A stretch of DNA of 64,000 bases from WTGU01 sp965200925 (GTDB taxonomy: Bacteria > Pseudomonadota > Alphaproteobacteria > UBA828), in assembly GCA_965200925.1 (NCBI GenBank), contig OZ241738.1:2666001-2730000 (forward strand). Reading direction: 5' to 3'. Below are positions 8,480 to 17,217 of this stretch, one piece after another. Numbering within the stretch: position 1 is the first letter of the stretch; every line of letters starts with the position of its first letter. The position numbers and the translations under genes are program-made. The notes under the pieces are model-generated. The model had not been told where the DNA came from, made no database searches, and saw only the letters and a program-made list of their open reading frames with translations.

Positions 8480-8965
8480 ATGGTTCCTTTCCTCCTCCTG
8501 CTGGCGGTGCCTGCCGGCGAAATCATCGCCTTCATCGAGGTCGGCGGCATCGTCGGGACATGGCCCACGATCGGCGCGATCCTGGGCACGGCCGTCGCCG
8601 GCGGCGCGCTTCTGCGCCGGCAGGGTCTTCGGACGCTGGCGCTGGCCCGGCGGCAACGCGCGGCGCACCGGTCGCTGGCGGGCGAACTGGCGGCGGAGGC
8701 AGGGCTGGCGCTCTCCGCGGTTCTGCTGCTCATGCCCGGCTTCTTCACCGACGCCCTGGGGATCGCGCTCCTGTTCCCGCCGCTTCGCCGCGCGCTTTTC
8801 CGCGCCGCCCTCGCCCGGCTCGCCCCGGGCGCACGGCACAGGCCGGCGCGGAGCGGAGCGACGGTCATCGACGGCGAATACCGCGTGCTGGACGAGGCCG
8901 AAGAGACGCGCGCGGCACCCGCCGCGCCCGGTCTCGGCACCGCGCCGCAAGGAGAGAGGCGATGA
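8480..8965 (+). CDS. fxsA: FxsA family membrane protein
   Basis: 161 residues. FxsA is a small cytoplasmic membrane protein; the Escherichia coli homologue relieves F-plasmid exclusion of phage T7 when overproduced. Three to four hydrophobic stretches are visible: residues 3-22, 26-45 and 75-105, with the family segments PAGEIIAFIEVGG and LLLMPGFFTDALGIALLFPP. The C-terminal 50 residues are polar. The start ATG at 8480 is preceded by GGAGCG. Its stop overlaps the secB start by four bases (ATGA), so translation is coupled. Confidence 0.9.
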   Translation: MVPFLLLLAVPAGEIIAFIEVGGIVGTWPTIGAILGTAVAGGALLRRQGLRTLALARRQRAAHRSLAGELAAEAGLALSAVLLLMPGFFTDALGIALLFPPLRRALFRAALARLAPGARHRPARSGATVIDGEYRVLDEAEETRAAPAAPGLGTAPQGERR

Positions 8966-9471
8966 CCGCACCGCCGGCGGAAGCCGACGGCGCAGCAGCC
9001 GGCGGCGCGGCAACCGGGCGGAAGGCGCGGCCGCAGATCGGCATACGGTCCCAATACGTCAAGGACCTGTCGTTCGAGAACCCGGCCGCGCCCGATCGGC
9101 TGGCGCAGGCCAAGGGGGCGCCCGACATCGCCGTCGACGTGCAGGTCGAGGCGCGGCCGCTGGCCGACGGAGCCTATGAAGTCTCCCTCAAGATCACCGC
9201 CGACGCGCGGCGGGACAAGGCGCCGGTCTTCCTGCTGGAGCTGACCTATGACGGCGTGTTCACCTTCGTCGACGTGCCGAAGGAAGCGCTGGAGCCGGCG
9301 CTTCTCGTCGAATGCCCGCGCCTGATCTTCCCCTTCGCCCGCCGCGTCGTGGCCGACGTCACCCGCGACGGCGGCTTCCCGCCGCTGCTGTTGGCACCGA
9401 TCGACTTCCTCGCCCTCTACCAGGGCCGCCAGACCCAGGCAGCGCCGGGTGAAGGCGGGGGTGACGGGTAA
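8962..9471 (+). CDS. secB: protein-export chaperone SecB
   Basis: 169 residues. Cytoplasmic tetrameric chaperone that holds preproteins unfolded and passes them to SecA. Family landmarks are IRSQYVKDLSFENP near residue 30, the strand YEVSLKITADARRD, and the C-terminal PPLLLAPIDFLALYQGR. A 20-residue alanine/glycine-rich N-terminal extension is usual in alphaproteobacteria. It overlaps fxsA by four bases. Confidence 0.96.
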   Translation: MTAPPAEADGAAAGGAATGRKARPQIGIRSQYVKDLSFENPAAPDRLAQAKGAPDIAVDVQVEARPLADGAYEVSLKITADARRDKAPVFLLELTYDGVFTFVDVPKEALEPALLVECPRLIFPFARRVVADVTRDGGFPPLLLAPIDFLALYQGRQTQAAPGEGGGDG

Positions 9472-9519
9472 GGGCGACACGGCGCGGGAACGGCGCGGGC
9501 GGGAGCGGAGACCGAACCA

Positions 9520-10479
9520 ATGACCCAAAGTGCTTCCTTGCTGCCTCCCTCGGACGAAGAGGCGGTGGCGCGTCTGTTCGCCATTCCGGATCGGCGTCCC
9601 CTGAAGGGACGGGACCCGACCTGGACCAAAGCCGACTTCGAGGACATGGCGCACCTTGAAGAGAATCTGGGCCGTGCCCAGCATCAGTTCGCCTACACCC
9701 TGGCCGCGACCCCTCACTACTACACGGTGGCCAAGAAGCACTGGAGTTCCCAGGACTCGTTTGACGAGATGGCGGCCGTGATGAAGCGTCAGTTCCGGGA
9801 GCAGGAGAAGTTCGGCAACCTGTGGTACGAGCGCCTGCGCCTGAACGGCTACAAGCACTGGTTCTCCAGCTGGCCGGGCTACGATCGCATCCTGGTCAAC
9901 CGGGCCCCTCTGGAGTACGTGGACACGTACCTGCCGCACGCCCATGCCTACGAGGCGGCGCTCAACAGCAAGGAGGACGCCCAGGAGAGCGAGAAGCTGT
10001 TCCGGGGCCTGGGCATCGAGTACGGCTACAGCGTCCTGGATGTCGGCTGCGGCACGGGCCTGCTGGTCGATTGGGCCTGGAGGGACATCCGGACGGAGGT
10101 CTACACGGGGATCGACATCAGCCTGGGTATGCTGGGTGTGTTCCGGGAGAAGCACCGTGGCTTCCGTGACCGGCTGATCCGTACTTCCTTCGAGGACTTC
10201 TGGACGCCCCAGAAGTTCGACAAGATCGTCGCCATGAACGGTGTGGGCAGCTACTTCATGGACCCCGCCTTTCTGGTGGACAAGTGCACGTGGTTGTTGA
10301 AGCCGGGCGGCGAGGCGATCATCTCGTATTACCGGACGGACAAGCCTGTCAGGAGTGACGAGCGTCTGGGCATCAAGGAGCCCCAGAGCCCGCCGCCGCC
10401 CGAGCAGGACAACCCTCGGGTGACCCACAAGACGGACGACTGGTACACCCACGTCCACATTCGGCCGAAAGCCTGGTAG
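9520..10479 (+). CDS. class I SAM-dependent methyltransferase with phage-type N-terminal domain
   Basis: 319 residues. Residues about 60-130 (ATPHYYTVAKKHW ... YERLRLNGYKHWFSSW ... ILVNRAP) resemble a short module found in many phage-encoded proteins and beside or fused to methyltransferases. Residues 168-300 form a Rossmann methyltransferase with motif I VLDVGCGTG at about 170-178 and GIDIS as motif II. The substrate cannot be told. GC content looks lower than in the neighbours, and it is the only non-housekeeping gene between secB and dnaQ, which suggests transfer from a phage. The roughly 195 bases after it contain no convincing gene on either strand. Confidence 0.75.
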   Translation: MTQSASLLPPSDEEAVARLFAIPDRRPLKGRDPTWTKADFEDMAHLEENLGRAQHQFAYTLAATPHYYTVAKKHWSSQDSFDEMAAVMKRQFREQEKFGNLWYERLRLNGYKHWFSSWPGYDRILVNRAPLEYVDTYLPHAHAYEAALNSKEDAQESEKLFRGLGIEYGYSVLDVGCGTGLLVDWAWRDIRTEVYTGIDISLGMLGVFREKHRGFRDRLIRTSFEDFWTPQKFDKIVAMNGVGSYFMDPAFLVDKCTWLLKPGGEAIISYYRTDKPVRSDERLGIKEPQSPPPPEQDNPRVTHKTDDWYTHVHIRPKAW

Positions 10480-10674
10480 CGGGGTCGATCATGCCGAACA
10501 GGCCGAGGCGATCGGCGAGGCTGGGCGCATTCACGCCTTTTCGATCGTCACGCTGGCATCCCGCGCCATGACCGCATGGCGGACATCCTGCACCTTGCGT
10601 TTCGAGGCGCGGTGCCTGTGCTCTCTTCTTGCGGACCGCACGGGAGACAGGGAGCGTCCGGCTGTTCCCCGGCG

Positions 10675-11343
10675 TCATTCGAGCCAGATCGGGTCCTTCA
10701 GGGTGGCGATGAAGGCGGCGTGCGCCGTCTCCTCCTCGGGAGTGGGGCGGTGCGGGGAGCGCCGGTGCGGGCGCGTCGCAGGCGCCGCGGCAGCGGGCGT
10801 CGGCAGGGAGCGGGCGAGGCCCAGGGCCGGCTGGCGGCCCCCGATCAGCTCGAGATAAACCTCCGTCAGGAGCTCGGCGTCGAGCAGCGCGCCGTGCTTG
10901 GTGCGCATCGACCGGTCGATCCCGAAGCGCTTGCAGAGCGCGTCCAGGCTCGCCGGGGCACCGGGGAACTTGCGCCGCGCGAGGGTGAGCGTGTCCACCG
11001 CCCGGCCCGGCGGGAGCGGTGCGCGCTCGATCCGTTCGAGCTCGGCGTTGAGGAAGCCGAGATCGAAACCGGCGTTGTGGATCACCAGCTTGGCGTCGCC
11101 GAGAAAACCCAGGAGCGCGTCGGCCTCCTCCGCGAACCGCCGGTGACCCGAGAGGAACGCCCCCGTCAGCCCGTGGATGCGCTCCGCCTCCGCCGGCATG
11201 TCGCGCTCCGGATCGAGATAGCGCTGGAACGTCCGCCCGGACGGAATGTGGTTGACCAGCTCGACGCAGCCGATCTCGACGATCCGGTGACCCTCGGAGG
11301 GATCCATACCGGTGGTCTCCGTATCGAGGACGACCTCACGCAT
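10675..11343 (-). CDS. dnaQ: DNA polymerase III epsilon subunit (3'-5' proofreading exonuclease)
   Basis: 222 residues. Exo motifs of the DEDDh family are intact: VLDTETTG at 5-12 (D7, E9), VIHNAGFDLGFLN for motif II around residue 86, and HGALLDAELL for motif III around residue 149. The C-terminal tail after about 180, rich in alanine and proline, would contact the polymerase alpha subunit. It overlaps coaE by eight bases, forming the end of a ppsR-maf-aroE-coaE-dnaQ operon that reads away from the proposed origin. Confidence 0.95.
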   Translation of the reverse strand: MREVVLDTETTGMDPSEGHRIVEIGCVELVNHIPSGRTFQRYLDPERDMPAEAERIHGLTGAFLSGHRRFAEEADALLGFLGDAKLVIHNAGFDLGFLNAELERIERAPLPPGRAVDTLTLARRKFPGAPASLDALCKRFGIDRSMRTKHGALLDAELLTEVYLELIGGRQPALGLARSLPTPAAAAPATRPHRRSPHRPTPEEETAHAAFIATLKDPIWLE

Positions 11344-12001
11344 GGCCGCCCCCCGTGGGGCCGGGGGAAGCCGGCCAGCACCGCGGCCAGCAGGCGCCGC
11401 GGTGCGCCAGCACCCGCGCGGCGACCCGGCGCACCGCCAGACGCGCTACCCGCCTGTCGAGGCCGGTTGAAATCACGAAATCGGCGCGCCGGCGCTTGTC
11501 CTGGTCCGATAGCTGACGGGCGAGGATGGCCGAAAGCTGCGCCTCGGTCATCCGGCCCCGGCGCATCACCCGCGCCCGCTGCACGAAGCCGGGCGCCGAG
11601 ACTACTACCGTCGCATCGCAGCGCATCTCTCCCCCGGTCTCGAAGAGCAGCGGCACGTCCAGGACGGCGAGGCGGCAGCCGCGATGACGGCAGGCGAGCA
11701 GGAAGCCGCGCTCCCCCGCACGCACCAGCGGATGCAGGAGCGACTCCAGCCGGGTCAGGGCGTCGGCATCGGCGAAGACCTGTGCGGCGAGCGCGCGGCG
11801 ATCGATCCCCGAAGCCGGGCCGCCGTCGCGAGCGGCGCCTGGGAAGGCCGCGCGCACCGATGCCACCCCTGCCCCGCCCGGCCCGAGCAGACGGTGGACC
11901 ACCGCGTCGGCGTCGTAGACCGCCGCGCCAGCCGCCCGGAAGGCGCCGGCCACGGTGGTCTTGCCCATGCCGATCGAGCCGGTAAGGCCGAGCACGACCA
12001 T
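11336..12001 (-). CDS. coaE: dephospho-CoA kinase
   Basis: 221 residues. Phosphorylates the ribose 3'-OH of dephospho-CoA in the last step of coenzyme A synthesis. P-loop GSIGMGKTT at residues 8-16, the DAD segment (VYDADAVVHRLL) and the VLDVPLLFETG region are all in place. The C-terminal 30 residues are tryptophan- and glycine-rich and not conserved. It starts three bases after aroE stops and overlaps dnaQ by eight bases. Confidence 0.95.
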   Translation of the reverse strand: MVVLGLTGSIGMGKTTVAGAFRAAGAAVYDADAVVHRLLGPGGAGVASVRAAFPGAARDGGPASGIDRRALAAQVFADADALTRLESLLHPLVRAGERGFLLACRHRGCRLAVLDVPLLFETGGEMRCDATVVVSAPGFVQRARVMRRGRMTEAQLSAILARQLSDQDKRRRADFVISTGLDRRVARLAVRRVAARVLAHRGACWPRCWPASPGPTGGGHA

Positions 12002-12004
12002 ACT

Positions 12005-12844
12005 TCACAGCCCCTCAGCGACGAAGGCGCGCAGCGCCAGCGTCGCCGCCGCCGGTGCGCCGAACCATGCGGCGAAACCCGGGCGCGCCTGGTGAATCAG
12101 CATCCCGAGCCCGTCCGCCGTCGGGTGGCCCCGCGCCCGCGCCGCCGCCAGCAGCCCGGTTTCGAGAGGCACGTAGACCAGGTCGCAGACCGCCGCCTCG
12201 GGGGGCAGGCAGGCGAGGTCGACGTCGAGCGCCGGGCAGCCGACCATGCCGAGGGTCGTCGCGTTGACCAGCAACCCGCAGCCGTCGAGGGCACCGGCAC
12301 GGGCGCTCCACGGAAGCGGGCGGATGGCGTCGCCGAAGGCGGCGGCAAGCGCGGCGGCGCGCCGCGGCGTGCGGTTGACCACGCGAATCTCCGCCACCCC
12401 CTCCCCGGCCAGCGCCGCGACGACGGCGCGCGCCGCACCACCCGCCCCCAACACGGCGGCCGGTTGGTCGGCCCGCCACGCGGGCACGGTCCCCCGCAGA
12501 TGAGCCATGAAACCCGCACCGTCGGTGTTGTCGCCGACGAGCGCGCCATCCCCCTTCACCGTAACGGTATTCACGGCGCCGATCCGCCGCGCGGCTTCCG
12601 AAAGCGAACCCATGTGAGCGAGCGCGGCTTCCTTGTGAGGCACGGTCAGGTTGCAGCCGCGGAAGCCGAGAAGCGGCAGGGCGGCAAGCGCCGTCCCGAG
12701 CGCGTCGGGGGGAACCGCCAGCGGCACATAGGCACCGTCCACCGCCGCCGCCTCCAGCCAGTAGCCGTGGATGCGCGGCGAGCGGGAGTGCGCCACGGGC
12801 CAACCCATGACGCCAGCGAGACGCGCGGCCCCTGAGAGGATCAC
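12005..12844 (-). CDS. aroE: shikimate dehydrogenase (NADP+)
   Basis: 279 residues. Reduces 3-dehydroshikimate in the chorismate pathway. The substrate-binding GWPVAHSRSPRIHGYW is near the N-terminus, followed by the catalytic lysine in NLTVPHKEAAL, then NTDGAGF, and the NADP fold GAGGAARAVVAAL with VVNRTPRRA. I start it at a GTG overlapping the maf stop (GTGA), because upstream residues in frame are compositionally random and the fold begins at VILSGAARLAGVMG. Confidence 0.95.
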   Translation of the reverse strand: MILSGAARLAGVMGWPVAHSRSPRIHGYWLEAAAVDGAYVPLAVPPDALGTALAALPLLGFRGCNLTVPHKEAALAHMGSLSEAARRIGAVNTVTVKGDGALVGDNTDGAGFMAHLRGTVPAWRADQPAAVLGAGGAARAVVAALAGEGVAEIRVVNRTPRRAAALAAAFGDAIRPLPWSARAGALDGCGLLVNATTLGMVGCPALDVDLACLPPEAAVCDLVYVPLETGLLAAARARGHPTADGLGMLIHQARPGFAAWFGAPAAATLALRAFVAEGL

Positions 12845-13479
12845 GCCGCCACCACCCGGTGCGCGCGCAGGAAGGCGAGGAGTGGCAGCAACGGCAGGCC
12901 GAGGATCGAGAACCAGTCGCCCTCGATGTCGTCGAAGAGCTGCGCCCCGAGGCCCTCCGCCTCGTAGCCGCCGACGCAGCGCAGGATGCCGGGCCCCGCC
13001 CGCGCGAGATAGTCGTCCAGGAAGGCATCGGAGAAGTCCCGCATGGTCAGCCGCGCACGCACCACCGTACCCCATATCTCCGCTTGGTCGCGAGCGACGG
13101 AGACGGCCGTGACGAGTTCGTGCCGGCGGCCGCGAAGCCGGCCCAGCTGCGCGCGCGCGTCGGCCACATCCGCCGGCTTGTCGAACCACCCCCCCGCGCA
13201 GACGAGCAGCTGGTCGGCGCCGACGACATAAGCGCCGGGGTGCCGCGCGCTCACCCGGCGGGCCTTGAGAACGGCGAGCGTGCGCGCCGTCGCCGCCTCG
13301 TTCCGGTCCTCCGCCCGCATGGCGCGCTTGACCTCGTCCTCGTCTACCTGCGCCGGCTCGACCGTGAAGGAGAGCCCCGCCGCGCGCAGCAGCGCCGCCC
13401 GCGTTTCGGCAGAGGAAGCCAGCACCAGCCGCGCTTCCCCCGCCCCTTCACCGGGCGAAGAGCAAGCGTCCCGCCTCAC
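12841..13479 (-). CDS. maf: Maf family nucleoside triphosphate pyrophosphatase
   Basis: 212 residues. The Maf signature LVLASSAETRAALLRAAGL appears at about 18-36, with the catalytic and metal-binding stretch VDEDEVK and GADQLLVC further in, and a C-terminal Maf motif GGYEAEGLGAQLFDDIEGDW. Members hydrolyse non-canonical nucleotides. The first 16 residues look non-conserved, so the true start could be internal; the present ATG overlaps the ppsR stop by four bases, favouring it. Same operon as ppsR and aroE. Confidence 0.92.
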   Translation of the reverse strand: MRRDACSSPGEGAGEARLVLASSAETRAALLRAAGLSFTVEPAQVDEDEVKRAMRAEDRNEAATARTLAVLKARRVSARHPGAYVVGADQLLVCAGGWFDKPADVADARAQLGRLRGRRHELVTAVSVARDQAEIWGTVVRARLTMRDFSDAFLDDYLARAGPGILRCVGGYEAEGLGAQLFDDIEGDWFSILGLPLLPLLAFLRAHRVVAA

Positions 13480-14309
13480 GCCGCCCGTCCCTGGAAGCAG
13501 CGGTTACGCAGCTGGAGGATCGCCGCGGCGGTCTCCTCGATCGAGCGGCGACTCACGTCGATGACCGGCCAGGACGCCCTGGCGAAGAGCCGCCGCGCCT
13601 CCCGCACTTCCTCCTCCACCCGCAGCGGATCGACGTAGCCGGTCTCTCCGGCTTCGCCGATCATGCACATCCGGTTGCGGCGCACATCGACCAGCCGGCG
13701 GGGATTGCAGGTCAGCGCGACCACGAACGCGCAGTCGAGCGCCAGCAACTCCGGCGGCAGCGGGCAGCCCGGTACCACCGGCACATTGGCCGCCCGGAGC
13801 CCCCGGTTGGCGAGGTAGAAGCAGGTCGGCGTCTTCGACGTCCGCGACACCCCCACGACCACGACGTCGGCTTCATGGAGGGTGGCGAGCGCGCATCCAT
13901 CGTCGTGGCCGAGGGCGTAACTCATAGCCTCGATACGACGCGCGTAGCCAGCGTCCATGACGTGCTGCCGGCCAGGCTGGTTGCGACTCTCGATACCGAG
14001 AAAGCCAGTAAGCGCCGCCACCGCTGTGTCGAGCAGCGGAACGCAAGGCATGTCGCGCCGCCGGCACTCCTCCTGAAGCAACGCCCTGAGTGCCACATCG
14101 ACCATGGTGAACATCACCACGCCGGGATCGGCCTCGACATGGGCGAGGACGCGCCGCAACTGATCTTCCGTCCGCACCAGCGACCACAGGTGCTCGACCA
14201 CCTCGACACCCTGGAACTGCGCCACCGCCGCCCGCGCCACAGTGATGCAGGTCTCGCCGGTGGCGTCCGATATCAAGTGCAGGTGGAAGCTCCGCGCCGG
14301 CTCGGTCAC
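13476..14309 (-). CDS. ppsR: pyruvate, phosphate dikinase / PEP synthase regulatory protein (DUF299)
   Basis: 277 residues. Bifunctional serine/threonine kinase and Pi-dependent phosphorylase acting on PPDK or PEP synthase. The N-terminal FHLHLISDATGET and the P-loop-like GVSRTSKTPT at 153-162 are diagnostic. I use the GTG at 14309, since GGAGG stands six bases upstream and the conserved fold starts a few residues later; longer frames run into the intergenic repeats. It is the first gene left of the proposed oriC; in Caulobacter-like chromosomes a DUF299 gene sits at the origin beside hemE. Confidence 0.93.
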   Translation of the reverse strand: MTEPARSFHLHLISDATGETCITVARAAVAQFQGVEVVEHLWSLVRTEDQLRRVLAHVEADPGVVMFTMVDVALRALLQEECRRRDMPCVPLLDTAVAALTGFLGIESRNQPGRQHVMDAGYARRIEAMSYALGHDDGCALATLHEADVVVVGVSRTSKTPTCFYLANRGLRAANVPVVPGCPLPPELLALDCAFVVALTCNPRRLVDVRRNRMCMIGEAGETGYVDPLRVEEEVREARRLFARASWPVIDVSRRSIEETAAAILQLRNRCFQGRAA

Positions 14310-14658
14310 ACACCGCCTCCGTGGACAACCTCCCCGGCTCGCGGACGCCTGCGACCGCCGACCGGTTATCCCCAGCCTATCAGATCGCACACCGGGAGAA
14401 GGCGAAATGGCGGGGACAACTCCGGAAACCGCCACAACGGAACGCCGCTCCCCACGATTTCCGCTTTCCCGACTGGCGATGACCGCCGTATCCGGCCGAT
14501 CCATGGACACTTCTCCACCGAGCACAGCACCTGCACGGCGAGGCGGCACCACATCGGCACAACCCGGTGTTCGATGCCGGAATCACCGCGTTTTCGCTTT
14601 CTGCTTCAACAACCCTCTTCTAGGATCAGATAACCATAGTCAGGGAAAGCTGAAGGCC
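14310..14658. other. oriC: candidate chromosomal replication origin (oriC)
   Basis: 349-base gene-free interval between divergent ppsR and hemE, the alphaproteobacterial oriC position. It contains TTATCCCCA at 14366-14374, one mismatch from the DnaA box TTATCCACA, and a repeated element on one strand: CGTGGACAAC at 14320-14329, CGGGGACAAC at 14411-14420 and CGTGGACAAC again at 14658-14667, where it covers the hemE GTG start. Reversed, these read GTTGTCCACG, two mismatches from the box. The right end (14590-14640) is clearly AT-richer than its surroundings and could unwind. Flanking genes all point away, and parAB with two parS sites lies 6-10 kb to the right. No TTAA-N7-TTAA CtrA site was seen. 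Confidence 0.65.
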
Positions 14659-15708
14659 GTGGACAACCCGCCCAAGCCGCTCCTCACGGCACTGCGTGGC
14701 GAAACGCGCCAGCCGGTGCCGCTGTGGCTGATGAGACAGGCCGGTCGCTATCTTCCCGAATATCGGGCGCTGCGGGAAGCCGCCGATTCCTTCTTCGACC
14801 TCTGCTACGACCCCGATCGTGCCGTGGAGGCGAGTCTCCAACCCGTTCGCCGTTTCGAACTCGATGGCGCGATCCTGTTCTCCGACATCCTGGTGGTCGC
14901 GGATGCGCTCGGCGTGAAGACGATTTTCGTTGAAGGCGAAGGGCCGCGCCTCGAGCCGCTCCGGGAAGGCGGCCCGCTCCCGGCTTTCGATCCACCGCGG
15001 CAGCGCCGTCATCTGACCCCGGTCTACGAAGCGATGGAAGAGCTTGCGGCTTCCGTCCCCGCCGACGTGACTGTCATCGGTTTCGCGGGCGCACCGTGGA
15101 CCCTCGCCACCTATATGGTCGAGGGCGGCAGCAGCCGGGATTTCGCCGTTGCGAAGAGGTGGGCCTACCGTGATCCGATCGGGTTCGAACGGCTGGTGGA
15201 GACGTTGTGTCGCGCCGTCGCGGCGCATCTGGTGGCGCAGCTGGACGCCGGCGCCGAAGCCGTCCAGCTCTTCGACAGCTGGGCTGGCGTGCTTCCGGAA
15301 GCGGCTTTCGAGCGCTGGTGCGTCGGTCCAACTAGGCGGATTGTGGCGGCCGTGAAGGAGAGGCACCCGGAGGCGCCGGTGATCGGCTTCCCGCGCGGGG
15401 CGGGGGTGCTCCACGAGCGCTTCGCGGCAGCGACCGGGGTGGATGCAGTTTCCATCGATGGTGCAGTGCCGCCGGGCTGGGCGGCGGCGCGATTGCAGCC
15501 TCGCTGTGTCGTTCAGGGCAATCTCGATCCGGCGGTGCTGCTGGCTGGGGGCGCCGCCCTGGAGCGGGAGAGCGTGCGTATCCTCGACGCCCTGGGACAC
15601 GGGCCGTTCGTCTTCAATCTCGGAGAGGGGGTGCTTCCCCAGACTCCGCCGGCGCATGTCGCGGTGCTGCGGGATGTCGTCCGGCGCTGGCTTGGCGGTA
15701 GCCCGTGA
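14659..15708 (+). CDS. hemE: uroporphyrinogen decarboxylase
   Basis: 349 residues. Decarboxylates uroporphyrinogen III to coproporphyrinogen III. Both family signatures are present: PVPLWLMRQAGRYLPEYR at about 20-37, and GFAGAPWTLATYMVEGG near 150. The GTG start gives the expected N-terminus MDNPPKPLLTAL; its codon lies in one of the DnaA-box-like repeats, so initiator binding at the origin could influence this promoter. The stop overlaps the hemH start (GTGA). Confidence 0.96.
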   Translation: MDNPPKPLLTALRGETRQPVPLWLMRQAGRYLPEYRALREAADSFFDLCYDPDRAVEASLQPVRRFELDGAILFSDILVVADALGVKTIFVEGEGPRLEPLREGGPLPAFDPPRQRRHLTPVYEAMEELAASVPADVTVIGFAGAPWTLATYMVEGGSSRDFAVAKRWAYRDPIGFERLVETLCRAVAAHLVAQLDAGAEAVQLFDSWAGVLPEAAFERWCVGPTRRIVAAVKERHPEAPVIGFPRGAGVLHERFAAATGVDAVSIDGAVPPGWAAARLQPRCVVQGNLDPAVLLAGGAALERESVRILDALGHGPFVFNLGEGVLPQTPPAHVAVLRDVVRRWLGGSP

Positions 15709-16733
15709 GCCGCGTGGCGGTCGTCCTGTCGAACCTTGGCGGGCCGGACTCGCTCGCGGCGGTGGAACCGTTCCTGCGCAACCTGTTCCAGGATCCGGCG
15801 ATCCTGCGATTGCCCACCCCTCTTCGTTGGCTCCTGGCGTGGCTAATCGCGAAGCGGCGCGGGCCGGAGGCGCGGGCGATCTACCGCCGGATGGGCGGTC
15901 GCTCGCCACTCCTCGCCGAGACGGAAGCACAGGCGCGATCCCTGCGAGAGGCCTTGAGTGATCTCGGCACGGTCGAGGTCGTCGTCGCCATGCGCCACTG
16001 GCACCCGACGAGCGGCGAGGCGGCGCGCCAAGTCGCTTCCTTCCGGCCAGGCCGTATCGTTCTGCTGCCCCTCTACCCGCAGTTTTCCACGACGACCACG
16101 GCGTCGTCTCTGGACGCCTGGGCGGTGGCGGCGCGAGGCGCGGGTGTTTCCGCGCCGACCAGCGTCGTCTGTTGCTATCCGACGGCGGCAGGACTGATCG
16201 ATGCGCACGCCGCGCTGATTGTGCCACTACTGGAAGCCGCGGCCGCGCAGGGACCGCCGCGCCTTCTGTTTTCGGCTCACGGCCTGCCGAAGCGGGTAGT
16301 CGCCGCCGGCGATCCTTATCGCTGGCAGGTCGAGGAAACCGCCAAGAAGATCGTGGAGCGGCTCGGCCGGGCGGGACTCGACTGGGCGGTCTGCTACCAG
16401 AGCCGGGTGGGTCCGCTGGCCTGGATCGGCCCATCGACGCTGGAGGAGATCACGCGCGCGGGCCGCGACCGGGTTCCCCTGGTGGTTGCGCCGGTCGCCT
16501 TCGTGTCCGAGCATGCCGAGACTCTAGTGGAATTGGACATGACCTGTCGTACCTTCGCTGAAGAAGCCGGCGTGCCCCGTTACGAGCGCGTCCCGGCGCT
16601 CGGCGCGCACCCGGCGTTCATCGCGGCGCTGGCGGGCCTGGTGCGCGGCGCAGTCGCGCGGGCCGGCGTCGGCACCGGGGGAGGTCGGCATTGCCCCACC
16701 ATCCATCGCCGCTGTCCGCTGGCGGGCCGGTGA
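15705..16733 (+). CDS. hemH: ferrochelatase
   Basis: 342 residues. Inserts ferrous iron into protoporphyrin IX. The N-terminal VVLSNLGGPDSLAAVEPFL, the LLPLYPQFSTTTTAS region, the catalytic histidine in LLFSAHGLPKR, and the C-terminal PVAFVSEHAETLVELD (conserved glutamate) are all present. GTG start overlapping the hemE stop. The last 25 residues are low-complexity. Its stop TGA overlaps the hemJ ATG by one base, so hemE-hemH-hemJ form one tightly packed heme operon. Confidence 0.96.
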   Translation: MSRVAVVLSNLGGPDSLAAVEPFLRNLFQDPAILRLPTPLRWLLAWLIAKRRGPEARAIYRRMGGRSPLLAETEAQARSLREALSDLGTVEVVVAMRHWHPTSGEAARQVASFRPGRIVLLPLYPQFSTTTTASSLDAWAVAARGAGVSAPTSVVCCYPTAAGLIDAHAALIVPLLEAAAAQGPPRLLFSAHGLPKRVVAAGDPYRWQVEETAKKIVERLGRAGLDWAVCYQSRVGPLAWIGPSTLEEITRAGRDRVPLVVAPVAFVSEHAETLVELDMTCRTFAEEAGVPRYERVPALGAHPAFIAALAGLVRGAVARAGVGTGGGRHCPTIHRRCPLAGR

Positions 16734-17176
16734 TGGCCGGCGACCTCTACGCTTGGTTACGGGCGTTCCATATTGTCGCCGTCATCGCCTGGATGGCCGG
16801 CCTGCTCTATCTTCCGCGGCTCTATGTGTACCACGCGGGAGCGGCACCGGGTTCCGAACTCTCGGAGACACTCAAGATCATGGAGAGACGGCTGCTTCAT
16901 GCGATCATGAACCCCGCCGCGGCCGCGAGCCTGGGCCTCGGCGGCGCGCTCCTGACCGAGCCGGGCGCGGTGGACTGGTCTGGCGATCTCTGGATCTACC
17001 TCAAGCTCGCCCTGGTTGCGCTGCTCGTGGCGTTCCATGCGGTCCTCGCGCGCTGGCGGCGGGACTTCGCCGGCGATCGCAATCACCGCCACGCCCGCTT
17101 CTACCGAGTCGCCAACGAGACGCCGACGCTGGCGCTGATCGGCATCGTCGTGCTGGTCGTCGTCAAGCCCTTCTAG
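16733..17176 (+). CDS. hemJ: protoporphyrinogen IX oxidase HemJ
   Basis: 147 residues, four predicted transmembrane helices (about 7-25, 55-75, 82-102 and 128-146). The conserved histidine of LRAFHIVAVIAWMAGLLYLPR and the lysine in WIYLKLALV, both required in this heme-b-containing family, are visible. HemJ converts protoporphyrinogen IX to protoporphyrin IX, the step just before ferrochelatase, and completes the heme operon. A TTG start at 16691 in the same frame is possible but would overlap hemH; the ATG at 16733 gives the family's normal N-terminus. Confidence 0.93.
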   Translation: MAGDLYAWLRAFHIVAVIAWMAGLLYLPRLYVYHAGAAPGSELSETLKIMERRLLHAIMNPAAAASLGLGGALLTEPGAVDWSGDLWIYLKLALVALLVAFHAVLARWRRDFAGDRNHRHARFYRVANETPTLALIGIVVLVVVKPF

Positions 17177-17217
17177 GAGGGTGGCCCGCCTGACCGATGG
17201 CCGAGTGACCTACCCGC

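Noticed and set aside
10480..10674. Possible small frame on the minus strand upstream of dnaQ's end (VNAPSLADRLGLFGMIDPATR)
   Set aside because: Looks locally peptide-like, but is broken by stops and has no ribosome site or homologue that I recognise; may be a remnant.
15180..15200. GGGTTCGAACG resembling a tRNA T-loop
   Set aside because: It lies in hemE coding sequence and no tRNA cloverleaf can be built around it. No tRNA or rRNA genes were found in the window.
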